A DNA stretch of 64,000 nucleotides from Paractinoplanes ferrugineus (GTDB lineage Bacteria > Actinomycetota > Actinomycetes > Mycobacteriales > Micromonosporaceae). The position numbers and the translations under genes were made by a program. This document shows, piece by piece, positions 1-8,773 of this stretch. A model generated the notes under the pieces. That model had not been told where the DNA came from. It worked only from the letters and a program-made list of their open reading frames with translations, and did not search any database. Position 1 is the first letter of the stretch, and every line of letters starts with the position of its first letter. The DNA lies in the NCBI RefSeq assembly GCF_016862195.1, contig NZ_BOMM01000055.1:26431-90430 (forward strand), read 5' to 3'.

Positions 1-121
1 TCGCGATGTCGTTCATCCGCACCACGGCGCCCTCGATCTCGGGATCGAACCGGGGATCGTCCTTCCAGAACGCCGCCCAGCGCGCCACGTGCTGATCCAC
101 GCCGTCCATCTCGTCCGCCAT
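1..121 (-). CDS. MarR-family regulator, N-terminal fragment
   Basis: The minus strand opens with ATG at 121 and stays open for 40 codons to the window edge, so only the N-terminus is present. The peptide starts MADEMDGVDQHVARW and continues into FDPEIEGAVVRMNDIA, the layout of the first two helices of MarR-type regulators (a V-x-x-H-V-x-x-W helix followed by a short acidic linker). The DNA-binding part lies outside the window. It is divergent from an MFS exporter, and the 55 bases between them contain two palindromes, the usual arrangement for a MarR repressor controlling its own gene and an efflux pump. The family call is inferred from 40 residues only; ligand and target are unknown. Confidence 0.6.
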   Translation of the reverse strand, partial: MADEMDGVDQHVARWAAFWKDDPRFDPEIEGAVVRMNDIA

Positions 122-133
122 CCCCGCAGTGTA

Positions 134-168
134 ATTCGATTGCGAATAGTTTGACGTCGAACTAATGT
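134..168 (+). promoter_or_regulatory. MFS promoter overlapped by two palindromic operators
   Basis: A plus-strand promoter can be read as TTGCGA (140-145), a 17-base spacer and TAATGT (163-168), which would start the transcript at or next to the ATG at 177 (leaderless). Two adjacent inverted repeats overlap it: ATTCG-N4-CGAAT (134-147) and TAGTT/AACTA arms around GACGTC (147-164, one mismatched pair). A MarR-type repressor bound here would block both divergent genes. The palindromes are seen; repressor binding is inferred. Confidence 0.55.
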
Positions 169-176
169 CTTGATCC

Positions 177-1409
177 ATGCTCTCCGACTTCCGCCTGCTC
201 GCCACCGGCCAGACACTCTCCTGGATCGGCAACGGCTTCCAGACCGTCGCCCTGGCCGTCGCCGTCGTCCGGGCCGGCGGTGGTGCCGGCGACCTGGGCC
301 TGGTCATGGCCTGCTCGGTCACGGCCATCCTGGCCTGCTCCCTGTTCGGCGGCGTCTGGGCCGACCGGCTGCAGCCCCAGCGCGTGATGGTGGCCTCCGA
401 CCTGGTCCGGCTGGCGGCCGCCGCGCTCATGGCCGCGCTGTTCTTCGGGGACGCGTACCATTTGCCGCTTCTATGCCTCTTGGCGGCGGTCTCGTCGGGC
501 GCCGGCAGCTTCTTCAACCCGGCGATGACCGCGCTGCGCCCGCTGATCATCCCGGTCGGCCGGCGCCAGCAGGCCAACGCGACGCTGAGCATGCTGCAGA
601 CCGGCAGCTCGGTGATCGGCCCCGCGCTGGGCGGCGTCACCGTGGCGGCGTTCGGCGCACCGGCCGGCTTCACCGTCAACGCCGCCAGCTTCCTCGCCTC
701 GATGGCCGCCTGCCTGCTCCTGCGGGCCCGGGCGACGCGCGGCCCGCGCTCGTCGATGCTCAGCGAACTGGGCGCCGGCTGGCGCGAGGTGAGCAGCCGT
801 GACTGGCTGCTCGGCGGCATGGCCGGCGCGACGCTCTACCACGTGGCCAACGGCGTGATCCTCGTCCTGGTCCAGGTGATCGCCATCGAACGCCTCGGCG
901 GCGCGTCCTCGGCCGGCTTCATCGCCGCCGCCGAGGGCCTGGGCGGCACGATCGGCGCGGCGGCCGCGTTGCGCTTCAAACCGCGGCACCTGCTCCGGGC
1001 GGGTTGGCTCACGCTCCTGCTCATGCCGCTCTGGGCGCTTGCGTACGTATGGCCCGCCGAGCTGCTGGCCGTGCTCCTGGGCGCGGTCGTCGGCTACGCC
1101 GGCCTGATCTTCTTCGACGTGGCCTGGGAGACGGCCCTGCAGGACCAGATCCCCCAGTCGTCGCTGGGCCGGGTCTCGTCGTGGGATCAACTGACGTCCT
1201 ACCTGGCCATGCCGCTCGGGAACGCCCTGGCCGGCCCGCTGTCCGCCCGCTACGGCACCAGCCCCGTCCTGACCGCCGCCGCCGCCGTCCTGTTCGTGGC
1301 CGCCCTGTCCCAGCTGCTGATCCCGGGATCGCGCAGGCTCACCCGAGCCACCTCCACCACCGCGGCCCCCACACCCCCTCCGGAACTCGTCGAGGCCACC
1401 GGGAACTAG
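177..1409 (+). CDS. MFS transporter, probable drug/siderophore exporter
   Basis: A 410-residue polytopic membrane protein with about twelve hydrophobic segments and the MFS loop 2-3 signature near residues 58-70 (GGVWADRLQPQRVM). Overall wording resembles the EntS-like MFS_3 group, which exports siderophores, macrolides and similar small molecules across the cytoplasmic membrane by proton antiport. ATG at 177 was chosen because the promoter at 140-168 puts the transcript start there and no ribosome binding site is needed. The C-terminus is Thr/Pro-rich and polar. It ends 23 bases before the convergent thioredoxin-like gene. Regulation by the divergent MarR-type protein is inferred; the substrate cannot be told from sequence. 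Confidence 0.85.
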   Translation: MLSDFRLLATGQTLSWIGNGFQTVALAVAVVRAGGGAGDLGLVMACSVTAILACSLFGGVWADRLQPQRVMVASDLVRLAAAALMAALFFGDAYHLPLLCLLAAVSSGAGSFFNPAMTALRPLIIPVGRRQQANATLSMLQTGSSVIGPALGGVTVAAFGAPAGFTVNAASFLASMAACLLLRARATRGPRSSMLSELGAGWREVSSRDWLLGGMAGATLYHVANGVILVLVQVIAIERLGGASSAGFIAAAEGLGGTIGAAAALRFKPRHLLRAGWLTLLLMPLWALAYVWPAELLAVLLGAVVGYAGLIFFDVAWETALQDQIPQSSLGRVSSWDQLTSYLAMPLGNALAGPLSARYGTSPVLTAAAAVLFVAALSQLLIPGSRRLTRATSTTAAPTPPPELVEATGN

Positions 1410-1432
1410 GTCCGCCCGCTCCCCGCCGCAGA

Positions 1433-2446
1433 TCAGGCGTCGGGGAGCAACCCGGCCACCGCGGCGATCAGCTGCGGCTTGCTCGGCACGCCGGTCGCCC
1501 GCTTCACGACGGTGCCGGCGGCGTCGACGATCAGCAGGGTCGGCGTACGCCAGATGTCGAGCGCCCGCACCTCGTCCAGGTGGCTCTCGGCGTCCACCTC
1601 CACATGCTGAACCCCCGGCAGCAGCGCCGCCACCTCCCCGCTCACCCGGCGCACCGCCCGGCAGGGCGCGCAGAACGCCGACGAGAACTGCAACAACGTC
1701 ACCGGGGCCGGCCCCACCCCGAGCCGCTCGAGCAGCCCCCGCTCAAGCCGCTCCCCCGCCCCACCGGCGCCTTCGACAACTCCGGGCTCTTCCCGCACAT
1801 CCGGCACCACATTCGCTCCCGAGCTCGTCCCATCCCGCGATTCCACGCCCAGCCCAGCGCTCGTGCCAGCGGCCACCCCAGCGGTCGGCCGCTTGACCGG
1901 CTCAGCGGTCGGCTCGGCCGGGGGCGCCGTGGTCGGCCCCGCTGTCGGCTCGGCGATCGGGCCGGCCGCCGGCTCGGTCACCGGTTCCGCATCCGGGTCG
2001 GCGGAGGCCGGCCCGGCGGACAGCGCGAGCCGCGGCGGTGGCGGCTGTTCCGGCGCCCCGCTCATCCGAGGCCCGCTTCGCGACGACGCTGCGGGGTCGG
2101 CGGGCAGCTGCGGCCGGCCCGGGGCGGCCGGTACCGACGCCGCGGTGCCGTCCGCGAGTCTGGGGTGCGCCGGCGGGTGGGCGGTGCCGCCGGGTGGCTT
2201 CGGGGTGCTGTGAACGGCGGCCGCGGCGGCTGCCTTGGCGGCAGTGGCGGCGTTCTCGGTCTTGGACCTCGGCGAACGGTCCGGCAGCTCGACGACCTCG
2301 ATGCCGGCGGCGGCCAGGAGGTCGGCCCGATGCTTCTTGTCCGCGGTCTCGTCGCGGATCATGCCGTCGGTGCGGCGGTGCCACAGCCCGATAGCCGTGG
2401 CCACCGCCAACACCGCGACGACGACGCCGATCCCCAGCCCGTCCAT
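1433..2446 (-). CDS. Membrane-anchored thioredoxin-like protein
   Basis: A 337-residue protein starting MDGLGIGVVVAVLAV, a single N-terminal membrane helix. After about 60 residues comes a long Ala/Pro/Thr/Glu-rich linker with repeated EPT/EPA steps (about residues 70-240), then a thioredoxin domain (about 249-337) with active-site CAPC at 259-262 and the cis-proline segment RTPT near 301. It probably performs thiol-disulfide exchange. The orientation, and so whether the domain is cytoplasmic or outside, is not certain. ATG at 2446 was chosen over an upstream in-frame start at 2656 because the extension is Arg/Trp/Gly-rich with no family resemblance and the membrane helix begins at this ATG. 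The 256 bases upstream, to 2702, show no other gene. Confidence 0.75.
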   Translation of the reverse strand: MDGLGIGVVVAVLAVATAIGLWHRRTDGMIRDETADKKHRADLLAAAGIEVVELPDRSPRSKTENAATAAKAAAAAAVHSTPKPPGGTAHPPAHPRLADGTAASVPAAPGRPQLPADPAASSRSGPRMSGAPEQPPPPRLALSAGPASADPDAEPVTEPAAGPIAEPTAGPTTAPPAEPTAEPVKRPTAGVAAGTSAGLGVESRDGTSSGANVVPDVREEPGVVEGAGGAGERLERGLLERLGVGPAPVTLLQFSSAFCAPCRAVRRVSGEVAALLPGVQHVEVDAESHLDEVRALDIWRTPTLLIVDAAGTVVKRATGVPSKPQLIAAVAGLLPDA

Positions 2447-2702
2447 GCGGCAACTGTGCCACGCCCCGGTTGCCGTGCAGCTGCGATGCGGGTCACCCAC
2501 CCCCGGCCGCCCACCCCGGCGCCACGCGCGCCCGGAAGCGGCCCACCGCACCCACCCGCCCCACCAGCCGGGCAGCAGGCAGCCGGGCAACCAGGCCGCC
2601 GGGCGACGTAGCCCTCGCTGCCGTAGAGCGCCGAGGCCGAGGGCGCCGAACCGCACCCCGCCGTCCGAGGTCGCGGCAGACGCCGGACCGGCGGGCGGGC
2701 GG

Positions 2703-3833
2703 TCAGTCGGTGGAGTCGAGCAAGTGGGTCAGGCGGGCGGCCTGGGTTTCCCAGCGCCACTCCCGTTCGACCCAGGCGCGGCCGGCCGCGCCCATCGCCT
2801 TGGCCTTGGCCGGGTCGGACAGCAGGTCGATCAGGCGGGACTCGAGGGCGGGCAGGTCGCGGCCGCCCACCACGTGGCCGGTCTCGCCCTCGCGGACGGC
2901 GTCGGGGGCGCCACCCGAATCGCCGCCGATCACCGGCAGGCCGGTGGCGGAGGCTTCCAGGTAGACGATGCCCAGGCCTTCGACGTCTAGGCCGGCGGCG
3001 CGGGTGCGGCACGGCATCGCGTAGACGTCGCCGGCCGCGTAGTGCTCGGGCAACTCCGGCCACGGGACCGAGCCGGTGAACACCACGTCGGACTCGACGC
3101 CCTGGTCGCGGGCCAGGCGCTCGAGCTTGGCCCGGTAGGGGCCGCCGCTGACCAGCAGCAGCGCGGCGCCGGGGACCCGGCGGCGGACCTCGGGCAGGGC
3201 GCGGATCAGCATGTCCTGGCCCTTGCGGGGGACCAGACGGGAGACGCAGACGATCACCGGACGATCGGACAGGTGGTGGCGCGCGCGGACCGCCGAGCCG
3301 TCGACGCCGGGGTGGAACGTGTCGACGTCGACGCCGGGGGCCAGCCGTTCCAGGTCGGTCAGGCCGTGCAGGGCGCGGTCGAGGCGCACCCGCTGGTAGT
3401 CGGTCAGATAGGTGACCACGTCGTTGCCGCGGGCGATGCGGCGCAGCAACCGGCGGGCGCCGGGCAGGGCCGCCCAGCCGATCTCGTGGCCGTGGGTGAT
3501 GGCGACCGCCCGCTGGATGCCGGCGTTGCGGGTCAGGCCGTCGGCGAGCAGGCCGAGCGGGGCGGCGGCACCGAACCAGACGCGGTCGCAGCCGTGCGAG
3601 CGGGCCAGTTCGGCGGCCCGGCGGGCGACCGCGGGGGTGGGCAGGAGCACGCCGGTCTTCTCGCGCACCACTTCGAACGGCTGCTCGGCGTCGAACTTCT
3701 CGGCGCCCTTCCACGTCGAGGCGTAGACGACCACGTCGCCGGCGGGCTGGCGGACCGCGAGGTTGTGCACGAACTGCTGGATGCCGCCGGGGCGGGGCGG
3801 GAAGTCGTTGGTGACGAGCAGGGTGCGGGCCAT
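2703..3833 (-). CDS. pimB: GDP-mannose-dependent phosphatidylinositol mannosyltransferase PimB'
   Basis: A 376-residue GT-B fold GT4 glycosyltransferase. The N-terminal motif NDFPPRPGGIQQFVHNLA (about residues 8-25) is the acceptor-side glycine loop typical of PimB'; the donor side has CVSRLVPRKGQD and the E-x7-E motif EASATGLPVIGGDSGGAPD. In mycobacteria and corynebacteria PimB' (Rv2188c) adds the second mannose to PIM1 on the inner face of the membrane, starting PIM and lipomannan synthesis. The ATG at 3833 overlaps the stop codon of the upstream M48 protease gene by one base (TGATG), so the two are translationally coupled. Specificity is assigned from family resemblance and from its place next to the exonuclease/cta-qcr block; another GT4 specificity is possible. 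Confidence 0.85.
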   Translation of the reverse strand: MARTLLVTNDFPPRPGGIQQFVHNLAVRQPAGDVVVYASTWKGAEKFDAEQPFEVVREKTGVLLPTPAVARRAAELARSHGCDRVWFGAAAPLGLLADGLTRNAGIQRAVAITHGHEIGWAALPGARRLLRRIARGNDVVTYLTDYQRVRLDRALHGLTDLERLAPGVDVDTFHPGVDGSAVRARHHLSDRPVIVCVSRLVPRKGQDMLIRALPEVRRRVPGAALLLVSGGPYRAKLERLARDQGVESDVVFTGSVPWPELPEHYAAGDVYAMPCRTRAAGLDVEGLGIVYLEASATGLPVIGGDSGGAPDAVREGETGHVVGGRDLPALESRLIDLLSDPAKAKAMGAAGRAWVEREWRWETQAARLTHLLDSTD

Positions 3834-5089
3834 CAGCGGTCCCCCCGGGCGTACGCGCGGGCGGCGGCCATCCGTTCCACCGTGGACGGGTGGGAGGCCG
3901 AGTAGAGGTATTCCCAAGTGGGCGGGTCGGGGTCGGACAGGTTGACGGTGCCGAGGCGGCGCTGCATGGCCTCGAACGTGGCCGGGTCACCGGTCAGGCC
4001 GAGGGCGTGCTCGTCGGCCCGGGCCTCGATGCGCCGGGACACGAACGACTGGGCCGGGCCGGCCACGATGCCGACCAGGGAGACGACCGCGAGCATGAGG
4101 GCGAGGGCCCGGGGTTCGCCGATCGAGTCGACGCCGGCCCGCCGCAGCAGGCCCGCCCACGAGCCCAGCAGGTAGAGGGCGATGACCGCGGCGGCGGTGC
4201 CGAGCGCGCCGAGGACGGTGCCGGTCAGCACGTCGTCGTCCTTGGCGTGGCCCAGCTCGTGGGCCACCACCGAGACGACCTCGCCCGGGGTGGCCTCGGT
4301 GAGCATGGTGTCGTAGACGACGATTCGCCTCGTCGGGCCGATGCCCGACACATAGGCGTTCACCGCTTTCGTACGGCGGGAGGCGTCGGCCACCAGCACG
4401 TCGCGCACCGGGACACCGTCGCGGTCGGCCAACTCCAGGAGCGAGGTCCGCAACGGGCCGTCGGGCATCGGGGTGAACTTGTTGAACACCGGCTCGACGA
4501 GCACCGGGAGGATGAACGACAGCAGCACGACCAGGCCGGCCGCGCCGAACCCGCCGAACGCCCACCACCAGCGCGGCGCGAAGTGGGTGATCGTGTAGAA
4601 GCCGAGCAGCGCCACCGCCCCGATCACCGCGCCGACCGCCCAGGACTTGAGCAGGTCGGCCGTCCAGGCGGCCCAGCTCTGGGTGGAGATGTCGTAGCGG
4701 ACCACGACGACGTGCCGCCAGGCGGCGAACGGCAGGGTGACGACCTCGCCGGCGAGCGTGACGAGCAGCCCGCCGAGCAGGGCCTGGGCGACCCAGTTGC
4801 CACCGAACGGCCGGCCGGCCTGGGTGACCAGCCAGGCGCCGAGCGGGGTCAGGCCGAGCACCAGCGTCACGAGCAGGCCGACCGCCAGCGCGCCGTAGGA
4901 GCCGGGCCGCAGTGCCGAGTGGAACTCGCGGGCCCGGCTCACCTGCTCGCGCGGCAGTTGACCGAGCGCGGCCAGCTGGTCGGCACGCGGCGCGGGTGGC
5001 CGGTGCCAGGGGATGGTCACGGCGGCGTAGACGGCGAGCAGCACGAGCAGCACAACGAGTGTGCCCGCCGCCCAGGCCCGGGGAGTCAT
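3833..5089 (-). CDS. M48 (Ste24/CAAX-type) membrane metalloprotease
   Basis: A 418-residue integral membrane zinc protease. Several hydrophobic segments (about residues 7-25, 65-90, 105-125, 160-210) precede the catalytic HELGH within VVAHELGHAKDDD, and the third zinc ligand lies in EARADEHALGL, as in M48 peptidases of the Ste24 group. In eukaryotes this group trims prenylated proteins; in bacteria it is generally linked to membrane-protein quality control, and the substrate here is unknown. All zinc ligands and the catalytic Glu are present. It lies directly upstream of pimB with overlapping stop/start, so both form one transcription unit with the small Cys-motif gene ending 20 bases before it possibly included. 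Confidence 0.85.
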   Translation of the reverse strand: MTPRAWAAGTLVVLLVLLAVYAAVTIPWHRPPAPRADQLAALGQLPREQVSRAREFHSALRPGSYGALAVGLLVTLVLGLTPLGAWLVTQAGRPFGGNWVAQALLGGLLVTLAGEVVTLPFAAWRHVVVVRYDISTQSWAAWTADLLKSWAVGAVIGAVALLGFYTITHFAPRWWWAFGGFGAAGLVVLLSFILPVLVEPVFNKFTPMPDGPLRTSLLELADRDGVPVRDVLVADASRRTKAVNAYVSGIGPTRRIVVYDTMLTEATPGEVVSVVAHELGHAKDDDVLTGTVLGALGTAAAVIALYLLGSWAGLLRRAGVDSIGEPRALALMLAVVSLVGIVAGPAQSFVSRRIEARADEHALGLTGDPATFEAMQRRLGTVNLSDPDPPTWEYLYSASHPSTVERMAAARAYARGDR

Positions 5090-5108
5090 CGCGCCATCTT
5101 AGGATCGA

Positions 5109-5330
5109 TCACGCAACGTCGCGGTGCCGAGGGAACATGGGCACCACCACCGGGGGCTCGGGGGTCTCCAGCAGCTCCACCTCGAAGCCTGCCGCCTCGA
5201 ACATCTCGATCGCGCGCAGCTCGGCGGGCATCAGGTCGGCAATGCCGTCGGGGGTGTCGATCAGCGCGCTGACCAGGCAACCCCGGCACGCGCCGGGCTG
5301 CCCGGCGCAGCGACCGCAGTCGATGATCAT
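5109..5330 (-). CDS. Small conserved Cys-motif protein
   Basis: A 73-residue protein starting MIIDCGRCAGQPGACRGCLV. Four cysteines spaced C-x2-C-x6-C-x2-C in the first 20 residues suggest a metal or iron-sulfur site; the rest is an acidic helix-rich segment. I recognise the pattern as a small uncharacterised actinobacterial protein commonly found near this locus but know no function. ATG at 5330 was chosen over the adjacent in-frame GTG at 5333 because the strong AGGAGG site (5340-5335) is better spaced for the ATG. It ends 19 bases before the M48 protease gene, same strand. Confidence 0.7.
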   Translation of the reverse strand: MIIDCGRCAGQPGACRGCLVSALIDTPDGIADLMPAELRAIEMFEAAGFEVELLETPEPPVVVPMFPRHRDVA

Positions 5331-5404
5331 CACTCCTCCTCACCCGGGTGGCGGAACCACCACCATCGGTGACCGTCACGCTAGGCGAGGGGTACGACAA
5401 GAAT

Positions 5405-6775
5405 TCACGAGCGGGCGAGCCGGCGCAGGAGCGAGTCGGCGCCCATCGGGTAGGCACCGTGCCGGCGGACCCCGTCGGCGACCTCCCGGTCGGAGGAGAT
5501 GACCACGATCGGCCGGCCCGCCGGCTCGGCCCGCACCAGCTGGCGGATCAGCTCGTCGGCGGTGTCGCCCTTGCGCGAGAACAGCACCCGGACGCCACGC
5601 GGCGCGGGCGGCAGGCCGTGCACCCGCTCGGCGCCGTCGAAGACCACCGTGACCTCGTCGCCGGTCTGCGCCGCGATGCCGCCCAGCCCGGTGATGAGGC
5701 GTTTGCGCTGCTGCTCCAGGGACATCTCGGCGAAGCCGCGCTTGGTCACGTTGTAGCCGTCGACGATCAGGTGCGCCCGGGGCAGGGCGAGCAGCTGGTC
5801 GAGGCGGCCGGGGTCGTCGGTGTCCTGGGCCCGGGCGCGGGACCGCTCGGGCGTGCCGGGCCGCTCGGCGGCGGTGTCGGCGACGTAGTCGGCGGGCATC
5901 TTCTCAGCCGGGCCGAGGGCCAGCTCCCGGCGCAGACCGGAGGCGGCCTGCCCGATCGTCTCGATGAGCAGCCAGAGCCGGGCGTCGTCGGCGGCCCGGG
6001 CCTCCTTGGCGGCCTGCTTGCCGCTCGCGGCCAGGGTCTCCGCCTCGGCCAGGCGGGTCTTCAGACGGCGTACCTCGGCATCGTGATCGGCCGTGATGCG
6101 CGACGCGCGCCCCTTCTCCGTGGCCAGCAGGTCGCTCGCGCGTTTCTGGGCGGCCTGCGCCTCGCGCAGGGCCTTGGCCGTCGACCGGGCCTCCTCGCGC
6201 AGCTGGCCCAGCTCCTCACGCACCCGGGCAAGCTCGTCCCGGAGCTTGTCGGCCTCCACCTTGGCGACCGCGCGGTCGTGCTCGGCGCGGGCGGCCCGGT
6301 GCTCGGCGTCGCGGATCTGGCCGACCACGGCGGCGCTGTCGGCCTCGGCCCGCACCGCGTCGCCGGCGCCCTCGACCAGGTCGCGCCAGCCCTCGGGGCG
6401 CACCAGGTAGGCCAGGGCGGCGACCTCGATCGGGTCGGCGGCGGCCGGGGCCAGGCCGGCCGCGACGGCGGCGCCCAGGTCACCGGCGTCGGTGACGACC
6501 CGGCCGCTGATGCGCTGCCGGAAGAGCGGGTCGGAGGTCAGCTGGGCGGCGATCTCGCGGCCGCCGAGCCGGGCCCGGCGGTTCGGGGCGAACCGAGCGA
6601 CCCGCCGCAACGCGACCGGGATCTCCTCACCCGGCAGGCCGGGCAGCGCGGCCGCGGCCAGCGTGGTGATCCGCTGGCGGACCGGCTCGGGGAGCACCGG
6701 TTCCGGGACGAACTCCGCGTCCTGGACGGCCGCCTCCTCCACGGGGCGGTCGTCAGGACGCGAAGGCTCGGACAT
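5405..6775 (-). CDS. NYN (YacP-like) ribonuclease-domain protein
   Basis: A 456-residue protein with three parts: an Arg/Glu-rich N-terminal helical region (about 1-140), a coiled coil rich in Ala/Glu/Arg/Lys (about 145-260), and a C-terminal NYN/PIN-like domain (about 335-456). The domain keeps the acidic residues expected for a metal-dependent nuclease: LIVDGYN, VVFDGAE and SSDREV. YacP-type NYN proteins are endoribonucleases, so RNA processing in the cytoplasm is the likely role; the coiled coil suggests oligomerisation. A start at 6775 gives the recognisable protein; a far longer open frame continuing to 8377 is only the antisense shadow of the exonuclease gene. It is divergent from that exonuclease gene, 105 bases apart. 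Confidence 0.8.
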   Translation of the reverse strand: MSEPSRPDDRPVEEAAVQDAEFVPEPVLPEPVRQRITTLAAAALPGLPGEEIPVALRRVARFAPNRRARLGGREIAAQLTSDPLFRQRISGRVVTDAGDLGAAVAAGLAPAAADPIEVAALAYLVRPEGWRDLVEGAGDAVRAEADSAAVVGQIRDAEHRAARAEHDRAVAKVEADKLRDELARVREELGQLREEARSTAKALREAQAAQKRASDLLATEKGRASRITADHDAEVRRLKTRLAEAETLAASGKQAAKEARAADDARLWLLIETIGQAASGLRRELALGPAEKMPADYVADTAAERPGTPERSRARAQDTDDPGRLDQLLALPRAHLIVDGYNVTKRGFAEMSLEQQRKRLITGLGGIAAQTGDEVTVVFDGAERVHGLPPAPRGVRVLFSRKGDTADELIRQLVRAEPAGRPIVVISSDREVADGVRRHGAYPMGADSLLRRLARS

Positions 6776-6880
6776 CTCCCTATTCTCCCACCGTGGGCAG
6801 CCGAAAAGCTTGTCGAAGCAAGTGATCTTTTCAGCCCACCCGGTCCGTTTCTGTCGTACCCCCTCTCTAATCTCCCCGGC

Positions 6881-8665
6881 GTGGCCCAACCCGCATACGT
6901 CCAGGGCACTCTGGACACGCTCATGTCCGATCCGGCGGCGCACTCGCTGGCCGACACCACATTCGTGGTCCTCGACCTGGAGACCACCGGCGGAGCGGCC
7001 GACGGCGGCGGCGTCACCGAGATCGGCGCGGTCAAGGTGCGCGGCGGCGAGGAGCTCGGCATCTTCGCGACGCTGGTCAACCCGGGTGAGCGGATCCCGG
7101 CGTTCATCACCGTGCTGACCGGCATCACCGACGCGATGCTGGCCCCGGCCCCGCCGATCGAGTCGGTGCTGCCCAGCCTGCTCGAGTTCCTGCGCGGGGC
7201 GGTGCTGGTCGCCCACAACGCGCCCTACGACGTGGGCTTCCTCAAGGCGGCGTGTGCCAGGCACGGCTATCAGTGGCCCAACCCCAAGGTGCTCGACACC
7301 GCCGCGGTGGCCCGCCGGGCGCTGACCCGCGACGAGGTGCCCAACCGCAAGTTGTCCACGCTCGCTCAGTTCTTCCGCTCGCCGGTCACGCCCAACCACC
7401 GGGCCCTCGACGACGCGCGGGCCACGGTCGACGTGCTGCACGGCCTGTTCGAGCGGCTGGGCAGTTTCAAGATCCACACGCTCGGCGACGCCATCGAGTT
7501 CGCCAAGGCGGTCACCCCCACCCAGCGCCGGCAGCGCCACCTCGCCGACGGGTTGCCGCACGTGCCCGGGGTCTACGTGTTCCGAAGTGCCGACGACCGC
7601 GCGCTCTACGTCGGCACTTCGAAGGACATCGCCACCCGGGTACGCAGTTATTTCACCGCCAGCGAGAAGCGGGCCCGCATCTCCGAGATGCTCGGTGCCG
7701 CCACCCGGGTCGAGGCCGTCGAGTGCGCCCACCCGCTCGAGGCCGAGGTGCGCGAGCTGCGGCTGATCGCGGCCCACTCCCCGCCGTACAACCGCCGGTC
7801 GAAACATCCGGATCGGGTGGTCTGGCTCAAACTGACCACCGAGGCCTGGCCGCGGCTGTCGGTGGTGCGCAAGCTGGCCGACGACGGCGCGGCCTACCTC
7901 GGCCCGTTCTCCTCGCGGCGCACCGCCGAGCTGGCCGCCGCCGGGGTCTACGACGCGCTGCCGCTGCGCCAGTGCGCCCACACCCTGAGCGTGCGCACCC
8001 CGATGCCCGCCTGCGCCCTGGCCGAGCTGGGCCGCTGCCCGGCCCCGTGCGAGCACCGCATCTCGGTGGAGGACTACGCCGCCACCGCCGCCCTGCCGTT
8101 CCGCACCGCCATCCACGGTGATCCCGAGATCGTGGTGGCGTCGCTGATGGGCCGCATCGAGGCCATGTCGCAGGGCCGGCGCTACGAGGAGGCCGCCGTC
8201 CTGCGGTCCCGGCTCGTCGCGTTGCTGCGGGCCACCGTCCGCATGCAGCGGTTGGCCGCGATCACCCGGCTGGCCGAGGTGGTCGCCGCCCGCCGGGACG
8301 GCGTCGGCGGCTGGGAGATCGTCGTGGTGCGGCACGGCCGGCTCGCCGCCGCGGCCACCTCGCCGCCCCGGGAACATCCTCGCCCGACCCTCGACGCGGC
8401 CCGGCTGACCGCCGAGACGGTCCTACCCGGACCGGGACCGGTGCCGGCCGCCACCGCCGAGGAGACCGAACGGATCCTCGCGTGGCTGGAACGGCCCGAC
8501 ACCCGCTTGGTGGAAACCTCCGGCGACTGGGTGTCACCGGTTCGTGGCGCGGCGCGCTTCTCGACCCTCCTCAACCGGGCAGAAGCCGCAGCATCGGGCA
8601 AAGACTCGGCCGTTCGCTCATCGGTAACTGACCGTTCGGATGACGCTCGCTCGCTTAGGCTGTAA
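6881..8665 (+). CDS. DEDDh exonuclease fused to UvrC-like GIY-YIG domain
   Basis: A 594-residue fusion. Residues about 25-195 form a DnaQ-type 3'-5' exonuclease with all DEDDh motifs: VLDLETTG (D32, E34), HNAPYDVGF and HRALDDARAT. Residues about 225-305 carry a GIY-YIG nuclease domain (GVYVF...ALYVGTS), followed by a UvrC-like region and a UVR motif near residue 425 (EAMSQGRRYEEAAVLRSRL). This matches the actinobacterial family represented by M. tuberculosis Rv2191, thought to act in DNA repair. GTG at 6881 was chosen because homologues recalled from other actinobacteria begin with a similar Y-V-Q-G-T-L-D peptide; the ATG at 6923 is the alternative. The UvrC C-terminal RNase H and HhH domains are absent, so it is not a full UvrC. 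Confidence 0.88.
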   Translation: MAQPAYVQGTLDTLMSDPAAHSLADTTFVVLDLETTGGAADGGGVTEIGAVKVRGGEELGIFATLVNPGERIPAFITVLTGITDAMLAPAPPIESVLPSLLEFLRGAVLVAHNAPYDVGFLKAACARHGYQWPNPKVLDTAAVARRALTRDEVPNRKLSTLAQFFRSPVTPNHRALDDARATVDVLHGLFERLGSFKIHTLGDAIEFAKAVTPTQRRQRHLADGLPHVPGVYVFRSADDRALYVGTSKDIATRVRSYFTASEKRARISEMLGAATRVEAVECAHPLEAEVRELRLIAAHSPPYNRRSKHPDRVVWLKLTTEAWPRLSVVRKLADDGAAYLGPFSSRRTAELAAAGVYDALPLRQCAHTLSVRTPMPACALAELGRCPAPCEHRISVEDYAATAALPFRTAIHGDPEIVVASLMGRIEAMSQGRRYEEAAVLRSRLVALLRATVRMQRLAAITRLAEVVAARRDGVGGWEIVVVRHGRLAAAATSPPREHPRPTLDAARLTAETVLPGPGPVPAATAEETERILAWLERPDTRLVETSGDWVSPVRGAARFSTLLNRAEAAASGKDSAVRSSVTDRSDDARSLRL

Positions 8666-8773
8666 GGCAAGTGGAATCACCCGTCGCGGTTAAGGTGGCT
8701 TCACGACGATTTGCCAGGCGATCGTCCGGCGCACTACTGGTTGCCGGGCGGCCGAGCGGTGAGGGGGTGTCCA

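Noticed and set aside
5348..6880. Long in-frame N-terminal extension of the exonuclease gene (about 510 codons)
   Set aside because: It runs antisense through the NYN-domain gene and reads as Gly/Arg/Gln-rich nonsense; the family N-terminus begins at the GTG at 6881.
6776..8377. Minus-strand extension of the NYN gene through the exonuclease
   Set aside because: Antisense shadow in high-GC DNA; composition (Gly/Arg/His-rich) is not protein-like and the exonuclease on the other strand has all its motifs.
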